Assembly (NCBI GenBank): GCA_023428645.1
Contig: JAEYXD010000176.1
Coordinates: 6,006-70,005 of the forward strand
From: Pseudomonadota bacterium
GTDB taxonomy: Bacteria > Pseudomonadota > Gammaproteobacteria > Steroidobacterales > Steroidobacteraceae
Length of the DNA: 64,000 bases
Reading direction: 5' to 3'
Part shown: in pieces, positions 9,338 through 16,036 of the stretch
How the letters are laid out: each line of letters begins with the position of its first letter
Position numbering within the stretch: the first letter of the stretch is position 1
The notes under the pieces: generated by a model
What the model saw: the letters and a program-made list of their open reading frames with translations, nothing else
Databases searched by the model: none
Told to the model about the DNA's origin: nothing
Position numbers and translations under genes: made by a program

Positions 9338-10246
9338 ATGAAGGTGGAACTCGTCGAAGTGGGTCCCCGCGACGGCTTGCAAAGCGAGCCGGACGTGTTC
9401 CCGACCGCGATGAAGCTGGAGCTGGTTCGGCGTCTCGTCGACGCCGGCCTCAAGCGCATCGAGGTCGCGAGCTTCGTCAATCCGAAGCGCGTGCCGCAAA
9501 TGGCGGATGCGGAGGCGGTGCTCGCTGGATTGCCGGCTCGCGACGACGTTCACTACGTCGGGCTCGTTCTCAATCGCAAGGGATTCGATCGCGCGCTCGC
9601 GGCGGGCTGCAAGGAAATCGGTATGGTGACTGCCGCGACGGAAAGTTTCGCCGAGCGCAATCAGGGCACCTCCGTCGAAGCAACGATCCGTGCGTGGGAG
9701 GACATCGCGGCGCTCGCGCACGCCGCCGGTATTCGCGCGCAAGTGACGATTTCGGTCGCGTTCGGCTGCCCCTTCGAAGGCGCAGTCGCGCCGCAGCGCG
9801 TCGTTGACATCGCAAAGCGTCTCGCCGCCTCGCGGCCGCTCGAGATCGCCATCGCCGACACGATCGGCGTCGCGGTCCCGAATCAAGTCACGGAACTCGT
9901 CGACCGCTTGAAGCAAGCCCTGCCGGAGCTGCCGTTGCGTTGTCATTTCCATAACACCCGTAATACCGCCGTTGCGAATGCCTATGCGGCGGTGGTCGCG
10001 GGCGTAACGACCCTGGATGCCAGCGTCGGCGGTGTCGGCGGCTGTCCGTTCGCGCCAAATGCGACCGGCAACGTCGCGACCGAGGATCTGCTCTACATGT
10101 TGTCGCGGGCGGGTTTCGACACCGGCGTCGAGCTGCCGAAGTTGATCGACACCGCGCAGTGGTTGCAGGAACAACGGGGCCGGCCCGTGCCCAGCATGGT
10201 GTCCAAGGCGGGCGGCTTTCCCAAGCCGATGAAGGCGCTCGCGTAA
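9338..10246 (+). CDS. mvaB: hydroxymethylglutaryl-CoA lyase
   Basis: Cleaves HMG-CoA to acetyl-CoA and acetoacetate, the last step of leucine degradation. The 302 residues show GPRDGLQ at 9-15, the metal ligands HFHNTRN at 203-209 and the active-site signature GVGGCPFAP at 232-240 with catalytic Cys236. Length and motifs distinguish it from isopropylmalate or homocitrate synthases. It begins 9 bp after ilvD, an odd pairing of a biosynthetic and a catabolic branched-chain gene. The GntR gene downstream could control leucine or acyl-CoA use, but this is inference. Confidence 0.95.
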   Translation: MKVELVEVGPRDGLQSEPDVFPTAMKLELVRRLVDAGLKRIEVASFVNPKRVPQMADAEAVLAGLPARDDVHYVGLVLNRKGFDRALAAGCKEIGMVTAATESFAERNQGTSVEATIRAWEDIAALAHAAGIRAQVTISVAFGCPFEGAVAPQRVVDIAKRLAASRPLEIAIADTIGVAVPNQVTELVDRLKQALPELPLRCHFHNTRNTAVANAYAAVVAGVTTLDASVGGVGGCPFAPNATGNVATEDLLYMLSRAGFDTGVELPKLIDTAQWLQEQRGRPVPSMVSKAGGFPKPMKALA

Positions 10247-10324
10247 CGCACCGAGCGGCCTCGCCGCGGTCGAATCGCCGCGTTATGTGATCTCGCGCTT
10301 CGCGAGCCGCCGCAACCCTGTTTG

Positions 10325-10366
10325 TCCGACAGTCCAGCCGTAGGGAACCTGTCCTACGTTGTCGGT
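10325..10366. promoter_or_regulatory. nested dyad ahead of the GntR gene (candidate operator)
   Basis: Two inverted repeats are nested around one centre: outer TCCGACA (10325-10331) with TGTCGGT (10360-10366), and inner GTAGG (10340-10344) with CCTAC (10353-10357). A -10-like TATACA follows at 10372-10377, without a good -35. Position about 60 nt before the regulator start suggests autoregulation; this is inference. Confidence 0.4.
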
Positions 10367-10426
10367 CAGCGTATACACTTCCCCGCCTCGGGGCCTTGGC
10401 CCTCCCATAAATTTCGAAGGTTCGTC

Positions 10427-11062
10427 ATGGCGAAAGCAGTGGACAAGGCATATCAGACTGTTCGCGAGCGCATCGTTCGGGGCGTATATCCGGCCGCATC
10501 CCGGATCACGGAACAAGAAGTCGCGGCGGCGGCGGGAGTGAGTAGAACGCCGGTGCGTGAGGCATTGCGCAAGCTGCATGCGGAAGGGCTGCTCGAGTTC
10601 ATTCCGCATCAAGGCGCGATCGTCACGGAATGGACCAGTGAAGATCGCGACGACGTGTTCGAGTTGCGTGCGCTGTTGGAATCGTACGGTGCCGCGCGCG
10701 CGGCACGCCGCATGAGCGCAGCGGGCATCGCCGAGCTGCGTCAACTGGCGGAAGATCAGTATCACGAAACCGTGGCGAAGCCGCCCGGCTATGTGATTCG
10801 CATCGGCGATCTGAACAGCCAGTTCCATCGCCGCATCCATGAATTCGCCGGCAGCTCGCGCCTGGTGAGCGCGCTTGCATCGTTGATCGAAGCGCCGCTC
10901 ATGATGAGGACGTTCGAGAGCTACCAGGATGAGGACCTGCAGCGCAGTGCTTCGCATCATCTCGAGATCGTGCGCGCGCTCGAGGCGCGCGATGGTGATT
11001 GGAGCGCGGCCTTGATGCGCTCGCACATTCTGGGCGCTCGCGGCGTACTACGCGTTCTGTAA
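10427..11062 (+). CDS. GntR-family transcriptional regulator, FadR/FCD subfamily
   Basis: DNA-binding repressor or activator of 211 residues. The N-terminal winged helix (about 5-70) contains ASRITEQEVAAAAGVSRTPVREALRKLHAEGLL, which matches the GntR consensus. The C-terminal all-helical FCD ligand domain (about 80-205) has the expected Asp, Arg and His spread (LNSQFHRRIHEFAGSSRL). The ATG at 10427 is preferred because GAAGG lies 6 nt upstream and family proteins begin just before the winged helix; an earlier in-frame start would add a tail without the fold. A strong terminator follows. Its ligand is unknown; FCD regulators often sense organic acids. Confidence 0.92.
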   Translation: MAKAVDKAYQTVRERIVRGVYPAASRITEQEVAAAAGVSRTPVREALRKLHAEGLLEFIPHQGAIVTEWTSEDRDDVFELRALLESYGAARAARRMSAAGIAELRQLAEDQYHETVAKPPGYVIRIGDLNSQFHRRIHEFAGSSRLVSALASLIEAPLMMRTFESYQDEDLQRSASHHLEIVRALEARDGDWSAALMRSHILGARGVLRVL

Positions 11063-11076
11063 GAAATTGGTCACGG

Positions 11077-11117
11077 CGGCGGGCGATTCTTCGCGAATCG
11101 CCCGCCGTTGTTTTTTT
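11077..11117 (+). terminator. rho-independent terminator after the GntR gene
   Basis: A perfect 13-bp stem, CGGCGGGCGATTC with GAATCGCCCGCCG, encloses a 5-nt loop. TTGTTTTTTT follows directly. Confidence 0.93.
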
Positions 11118-11212
11118 GGGGGTGAGGCAGCAGTGACTTCCGCCTCCCTCTCTCTAAGGGCAGTCGGGAACGCTTAGAATCGAATGCCCATTGCGATCAC
11201 GAGGATTTCATC

Positions 11213-11698
11213 ATGACGATCAAGGTCGGCGACAAAATGCCATCCGGCACACTCACGTTGGTGACGAACGACGGGCCGCAGAAGGTGAGCGCGGACGAAT
11301 TCTTCAAGGGCAAGAAAGTGGTGCTGTTCTCCGTACCCGGCGCGTTCACGCCGACGTGCGATGCGAAGCATCTGCCCGGCTTCATCGAGCGCGCCGCGGA
11401 TCTGCGCGCGAAAGGTGTCGATACGATCGCGTGTCTCGCCGTGAACGATGCGTTCGTCATGAAAGCATGGGGCAAGTCGCAGGGCGCCGAAGGCAAGGTC
11501 GAGATGCTGGCGGACGGCAATGCCGATTACACGAAGGCGCTCGGGCTCGATTTCGATGCTAGTGGCTTCGGTATGGGAACACGCGGTCAGCGCTTCGCGC
11601 TCGTCGTCGACGACGGCGTCGTCAAGCAAGTGAACGTCGAGGCGAAAGGCGAGTTCAAGGTGTCCAGCGCCGATTTCGTGCTCGAGCAATTGGCGTAA
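11213..11698 (+). CDS. peroxiredoxin, Prx5/PMP20-like
   Basis: Thiol peroxidase of 161 residues that reduces hydroperoxides in the cytosol. The Prx5 signature PGAFTPTC ends in the peroxidatic Cys49. The usual downstream Trp and Arg-bearing strand (MKAWGKSQ; MGTRGQRFALVV) are present. There is no fused glutaredoxin domain. Only one cysteine besides Cys49 falls in the expected resolving region (LACLAVND-like segment), so the resolving partner is uncertain. It is monocistronic, with its own spacer on each side and a repeat element plus terminator downstream. Confidence 0.93.
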   Translation: MTIKVGDKMPSGTLTLVTNDGPQKVSADEFFKGKKVVLFSVPGAFTPTCDAKHLPGFIERAADLRAKGVDTIACLAVNDAFVMKAWGKSQGAEGKVEMLADGNADYTKALGLDFDASGFGMGTRGQRFALVVDDGVVKQVNVEAKGEFKVSSADFVLEQLA

Positions 11699-11705
11699 CG
11701 CTATC

Positions 11706-11748
11706 CACCTCCTCCCCCGCGAAGCGGGGAGGGTTGGGGAGGGGGCCG
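11706..11748. repeat. GC-rich intergenic palindromic repeat, copy 2
   Basis: CCTCCTCCCCCGC-GAA-GCGGGGAGGG with a G-rich tail GTTGGGGAGGGGG closely matches the element at 7545-7588. It sits between two convergent genes, beside the terminator at 11768. Confidence 0.6.
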
Positions 11749-11767
11749 TCTCAACAGGGTCGAACGC

Positions 11768-11797
11768 AAAAAAAAAGGGCGCCGATCGGCGCCCTTT
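11768..11797 (-). terminator. rho-independent terminator of etfB-etfA
   Basis: GGGCGCC-GATC-GGCGCCC is a perfect 7-bp stem. On the minus strand it is extended by A-T pairs and followed by nine T residues (complement of the A-run at 11768-11776). The opposite side has only TTT, so it may terminate weakly in the plus direction too. Confidence 0.9.
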
Positions 11798-11833
11798 CTC
11801 CTTTCATTCCCACGGTACTGGCGTACGAGCCGC

Positions 11834-12775
11834 CTACCCGAGCGACTTCTCCAACTCGGGCAGCACCTGGAACAGGTCGCCGACGAGCCCGATGTCCGCC
11901 ACCTCGAAGATCGGCGCCTCGGGATCCTTGTTGATGGCAACGATCGTGCGAGCGTCCTTGATGCCCGTCAGGTGCTGAATCGCGCCCGAGATGCCGCAGG
12001 CGATGTACAGCTCGGGTGCAATGATCTTGCCGGTCTGACCGACCTGCAGATCGTTGGGCGCGTAGCCCGAGTCGACCGCGGCGCGCGACGCACCGACCGC
12101 GGCGCCCAGCTTGTCCGCGAGGCTGTAGATCACCTTGAAGTTATCGGCGCTGCCGACGGCGCGACCGCCCGAAACGACGCGCGGCGCCGTCTGCAGATCA
12201 GGACGTTCGCTCGTTGCCGCCGAGCGCGTGACGAACCGCGTGTGCGTCGGCAGATCCACCGCGACATTCGCGGCTTCGATCGCAGCACTGCCGCCTTGGG
12301 CGGCCGCTTCGAACGACGCCGTACGTACGGTCGCGACGACCTTCTGATCCTGGGGCGCCTCGACGGTGATGATCGCGTTGCCCGCATAGATCGGGCGACG
12401 GAACGTGTACGCGGATTCGACCGCCATCACGTCGCTCAACTGGCTGACGCCGAGGAGGGCGGCGACACGGGGCAGCACGTCCTTGCCGAACGTCGTCGAC
12501 GGCGCGAACACGTGCGTGTAGTTCGCGGCGACGGCGGCGATCTGCGGCGCGAGCACGGCGGCGAGCGGCTCGGCATTCGCCGCGTTCTCGACCGTGAGGA
12601 CGCGCTTCACGCCCTGGAGGGAAGCGGCTTGCTGCGCGACGTCCCCGGCGGAGGCGGCCAGCACGAGAACGTCGATCTCCGCGCCTGGAATCTTGCTCGC
12701 GCAAGTGACCGATTTCGCGGTCGAAGGATTGAGCTTGCCGCCGGAATGCTCGGCGACGACGAGAATCTTGGCCAT
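11834..12775 (-). CDS. etfA: electron transfer flavoprotein alpha subunit
   Basis: FAD-binding subunit of the ETF heterodimer, which takes electrons from acyl-CoA dehydrogenases and passes them to ETF-ubiquinone oxidoreductase. The 313-residue protein starts MAKILVVAEH. The C-terminal FAD domain (about 200-300) contains GRAVGS, the LADKLGAAVGASRAAVD stretch, QVGQTGKIIAPELYIACGISG and AINKDPEAPIF. The etfB stop and this ATG share one base (TAATG), so the two are translationally coupled. The 3' end is followed by a strong terminator. Confidence 0.96.
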   Translation of the reverse strand: MAKILVVAEHSGGKLNPSTAKSVTCASKIPGAEIDVLVLAASAGDVAQQAASLQGVKRVLTVENAANAEPLAAVLAPQIAAVAANYTHVFAPSTTFGKDVLPRVAALLGVSQLSDVMAVESAYTFRRPIYAGNAIITVEAPQDQKVVATVRTASFEAAAQGGSAAIEAANVAVDLPTHTRFVTRSAATSERPDLQTAPRVVSGGRAVGSADNFKVIYSLADKLGAAVGASRAAVDSGYAPNDLQVGQTGKIIAPELYIACGISGAIQHLTGIKDARTIVAINKDPEAPIFEVADIGLVGDLFQVLPELEKSLG

Positions 12776-13524
12776 TACACCAACCCCTTCTGTTTCAGTG
12801 CGGCGACGAGCTCGGCGACATCCTTGACCATGACGCCCTTCGAGCGTGCGGCGGGCGGCTCGTACTTGTGAACCTTGAGCTTCGGCGTCGTGTCGACGCC
12901 CAGCGAGGCGATCGCGATCGTCTCGAGCGGCTTTTTCTTCGCCTTCATGATGTCCGGCAGCTTCACGTAGCGCGGCTCGTTCAAGCGCAGGTCGCTCGTG
13001 AGGACGGCGGGGAGGTCGACTTCGATCGTCTCGAGGCCGGCGTCGACTTCACGCGTCACCTTGGCCGTCGTGCCGTCGATCTCGATTTTCGACGCGAACG
13101 TCGCCTGCGGGCGATTCCACAGCGCAGCGAGCATCTGGCCCGTCTGATTGTTGTCGTCGTCGATGCCTTGCTTGCCGAGCAGCACGATGTTGGGTGATTC
13201 CTTCTCGACCAGCTTCAAGAAGATCTGGGCGGCGGCGAGCGGCTCGATGGCGCCGTCGCTCTGCACCAGGATCGCCCGGTCGGCGCCCATCGCAAGACCC
13301 GTGCGCAGCTGCTGCTGCGTATCGGCGGGGCCGATGCTCGCGACGATCACTTCCGTCGCGCCGCCTTTTTCCTTGATGCGCAGTGCCTCTTCGAGCGCGA
13401 TCTCGTCGAAGGGATTGATGCTCATCTTGACGCCTTCGGTCACGACACCCGTGCCGTCGGGCTTGACGCGAACGCGGACGTTGTAGTCCACGACTCGCTT
13501 GAGACCCACCAAAATTTTGCTCAC
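12775..13524 (-). CDS. etfB: electron transfer flavoprotein beta subunit
   Basis: AMP-binding subunit of ETF, 249 residues. It begins SKILVGLKRVVDYNVRVRVK, with the conserved SINPFDEIALEEALR and the recognition loop region ending in DLRLNEPRYVKLPDIMKAKKKP. The GTG at 13524 is chosen because GGAG lies 8 nt upstream; a TTG four codons earlier (13536) is possible but overlaps that ribosome site. It leads the etfB-etfA pair and diverges from the racemase-like gene at 13827 across about 300 bp. No ETF dehydrogenase is linked, though a FadJ-like enzyme lies at 41-43 kb. Confidence 0.95.
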   Translation of the reverse strand: MSKILVGLKRVVDYNVRVRVKPDGTGVVTEGVKMSINPFDEIALEEALRIKEKGGATEVIVASIGPADTQQQLRTGLAMGADRAILVQSDGAIEPLAAAQIFLKLVEKESPNIVLLGKQGIDDDNNQTGQMLAALWNRPQATFASKIEIDGTTAKVTREVDAGLETIEVDLPAVLTSDLRLNEPRYVKLPDIMKAKKKPLETIAIASLGVDTTPKLKVHKYEPPAARSKGVMVKDVAELVAALKQKGLV

Positions 13525-13592
13525 GCCATGCTCCAAATTCGGAAGTCAACGAGTGACTGTCGTCAGGCCGCCGCACTGGATGTGCGCTCGCA

Positions 13593-13604
13593 AACACATG
13601 TGTT
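13593..13604. promoter_or_regulatory. 12-bp palindrome in the etfB/racemase divergent region
   Basis: AACACATGTGTT is a perfect palindrome centred about 75 bp upstream of etfB. It is the only long dyad I see in this 302-bp divergent spacer. It could be an operator for a dimeric regulator of etfBA; no regulator is identified. Confidence 0.3.
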
Positions 13605-13826
13605 CGAGGCAACGATACAGGCCGGAATTGCCGACAAATATGGGATCGCCGCCGACGGGCAGCGGCCCGGCAACTTACTGGGCGGAGGCGATGGAGTCAA
13701 ACTTGGAGAAGCGGTTCGCGGTCGGCGACGCGCGCTTGGTGTCACAATTCCGGTCAATGGAATGCGGCCAGCGCCGCCAAGCACCGATCCAACGCGTTTT
13801 CAATCGTCATTAGCCGATCACCACCC

Positions 13827-14573
13827 ATGCCCGACGCACTCGCTCCCCGCCTCAAGCTCGGAATCATCTCGCCCGCGAGCAACACCATCGTCCAGCCCGA
13901 GCTCGATGCGATGCGCCCGCGCGGCGTGACGAATCAGATGATGCGCGTCGTCATCCCCGACACCCCCGTGGGCACCGAGGAGGAGTTCGCGAACATGATG
14001 AGCGCCGTGCGCGGCTCGATCGAAGCCGCCGTCGACGGCATCCTGGCGTGCTCGCCCTCGGCGATTGCCATGGCGATGTCGGCCGAGACGTTCTGGGAGG
14101 GCACGCTCGACCCGAATGCGCTGCAAGCACATTTGGAATCCCGCGCCCACGTCAAGGTCATCCTCGGCGCGCAGGCCTGTCTCGCGGCGATCCAGCGTTA
14201 CGGCGGCGTGCGACGGATCGCGTTGATCACGCCCTATATGCCGGCCGGCGATGCTCAAGTGCGACGCTCGTTCACGGATAGCGGCTTCGAGGTCGTCAAC
14301 CTGCTCGGCCTCAAGTGCAACAGCCCCTTGCTGTCTGCGCACGAGCCGCCGGAGCGGCTGCGCCGCGCGGTGCGCGAAGTCGACGATCCGAGCGTCGAGC
14401 TCATTCTCCAGGTCGGCTCGAATCTCGCGTTCGCGAAGGTCGCGGCGGAAGCGGAGGCATGGCTCGGCAAGCCCGTGCTCGCGGTCAACACCTGCACCTA
14501 CTGGCATGCGCTGCGCAGCCTTGGCATCGAAGACAAGATCGAGGGATTCGGCTCGCTGCTCGTGGACCATTGA
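13827..14573 (+). CDS. Asp/Glu racemase superfamily protein (maleate isomerase / arylmalonate decarboxylase-like)
   Basis: A 248-residue protein of the two-domain Asp/Glu racemase fold. It has the GIISPASNTIVQPE start typical of the maleate isomerase group, a first catalytic cysteine at Cys75 (GILACSPSA), and the late block GKPVLAVN...WHALRSLGI. In the usual enzyme the second catalytic cysteine lies in a motif like SCTNL. Here the equivalent stretch reads QVGSNL, placing Gly197 at the cysteine position. A decarboxylase or altered isomerase role is therefore as likely as racemisation. The substrate is unknown. It stands alone between etfB and the aminotransferase. Confidence 0.8.
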   Translation: MPDALAPRLKLGIISPASNTIVQPELDAMRPRGVTNQMMRVVIPDTPVGTEEEFANMMSAVRGSIEAAVDGILACSPSAIAMAMSAETFWEGTLDPNALQAHLESRAHVKVILGAQACLAAIQRYGGVRRIALITPYMPAGDAQVRRSFTDSGFEVVNLLGLKCNSPLLSAHEPPERLRRAVREVDDPSVELILQVGSNLAFAKVAAEAEAWLGKPVLAVNTCTYWHALRSLGIEDKIEGFGSLLVDH

Positions 14574-14714
14574 TCGTTGCTGAGCGTCGCGAGAGACTGC
14601 CGGTAAAACTGTGACGACGCCGGTTGCCGGCCGCTGTAGCGACGAGCGACAAAGTGATTCTGTTATCTTCGGGTTCTTCGTAACTCGCAAGCCTCTCATT
14701 TTTCGGATTTAACG

Positions 14715-15992
14715 ATGCGTACCATCCGCCCCAGCGCCGGTCTGTCGAACGTCAAGTACGAGATTCGCGGGGATCTCGCACGCCGCGCGAACGAGATGGA
14801 GCGGATGGGCTACGACATCATCCCGCTCAACATCGGCAATCCGGGCGTATTCGGCTTCCGTACGCCGGAGACGATGCGCCTCGCGATGATCGAGAACCTG
14901 CGCGCGAGCGAAGCCTACTGCCACCAGAAGGGCATCTTCCCGGCGCGCGAGGCAGTCGTGATGCAGCAGCAGAGCCGCGGCGTCCGCGGCGTCACGGCCG
15001 ATGAGGTGTACATGGGCAACGGCGTGAGCGAGCTGATCGATCTCGTGCTGCGCGCCTTGCTTTCCACCGACGATGAGGTGCTCGTCCCGACGCCGGACTA
15101 TCCGCTGTGGACCGCCGCCGTGAATTTGAACCGCGGGCGCGCGGTACATTATCCCTGCCGGCCGGAGCGCGGCTTCGAGCCCGATCCGCAGGAGATCGAG
15201 GCGCTGATCACGAGCCGCACCCGCGCGATCGTCGTCATCAATCCGAACAACCCCACAGGCGCCGTCTACTCGCGCGCGACCCTCGAGGCGATCGCGCGCA
15301 TCGCCGAACGCCATCAACTCGTCGTGTTCTGCGACGAGATCTACGATCAGATTCTGTACGACAACGCCGAGTTCGTTCCCATGGCGACGCTCGTGCACGG
15401 CACGCTCTGCGCGACGCTGTCCGGCCTGTCGAAGGTCTATCGTGCGTGCGGCTATCGAGTCGGCTGGGTGTCGTTCTCGGGCGATCTCGAGCCGGCACGC
15501 GAATACTTGAATGCGCTCGACAAACTGTCGTCGCTGCGACTGTGCAGCAACGTGCCGGGACAATGGGCCGTACAGACGGCGCTCGGCGGCTACCAGAGCA
15601 TTTACGAGCTGACGCGCCCGGGCGGGCGGCTGTTTCAGTCGCGTCAGGCGATTCTCGAGGGCGTCGGCAAGAGCAAGTATCTGCATGTGGCGGCACCTCA
15701 GGGCGCGATTTATGCCTTCATCGGCGTGCGCGACGATGCGCTGCCCGAGTTCTCCGACCAGCAGTTCGCGATGGACCTGCTCGAACACAAACATGTGCTG
15801 CTCGCACCGGGCACGAGCTTCAATACGTCGTACAAGAACTACTTCCGTATCACGAACCTGCCGCGGCCCGAGGTGCTCGCGGACGTGTTCCGGCGCATGG
15901 AGGAGCTGCTCGACAGCTACGCCGCGGGCGCCGAGCCGGTCTCCCGGCCGGGACCGGACTTGAAGGTCGTCGCGCGCGCCGAACGCGGTTGA
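14715..15992 (+). CDS. class I/II aminotransferase, AlaA-like
   Basis: PLP-dependent fold-I aminotransferase of 425 residues, probably glutamate-pyruvate transaminase. The N-terminus (SNVKYEIRGDLARRANEMER) and NIGNPGVFGF match the AlaA group. The substrate-binding NPNNPTGAVYS, the DEIYDQILYD stretch and the PLP lysine Lys240 in SGLSKVYRACGYRVGW are present. The C-terminal 25 residues past the normal end (PGPDLKVVARAERG) are a polar extension. An exonuclease-like gene follows 44 bp later on the same strand. E. coli AlaA is about 405 residues. Substrate assignment is by similarity only. Confidence 0.88.
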   Translation: MRTIRPSAGLSNVKYEIRGDLARRANEMERMGYDIIPLNIGNPGVFGFRTPETMRLAMIENLRASEAYCHQKGIFPAREAVVMQQQSRGVRGVTADEVYMGNGVSELIDLVLRALLSTDDEVLVPTPDYPLWTAAVNLNRGRAVHYPCRPERGFEPDPQEIEALITSRTRAIVVINPNNPTGAVYSRATLEAIARIAERHQLVVFCDEIYDQILYDNAEFVPMATLVHGTLCATLSGLSKVYRACGYRVGWVSFSGDLEPAREYLNALDKLSSLRLCSNVPGQWAVQTALGGYQSIYELTRPGGRLFQSRQAILEGVGKSKYLHVAAPQGAIYAFIGVRDDALPEFSDQQFAMDLLEHKHVLLAPGTSFNTSYKNYFRITNLPRPEVLADVFRRMEELLDSYAAGAEPVSRPGPDLKVVARAERG

Positions 15993-16036
15993 TGCCGGCG
16001 CGGGCGTAAGCCGCCCGCGTTTGGTATTTTCCGCGC

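Noticed and set aside
7412..10174. A 920-codon open frame antisense to ilvD and mvaB
   Set aside because: Its product is rich in Arg, Asp and His with no family pattern, as expected of a shadow of GC-rich genes. Both opposite genes have full motifs.
11200..11698. Prx with a fused glutaredoxin
   Set aside because: The protein ends at 161 residues without a CPYC motif.
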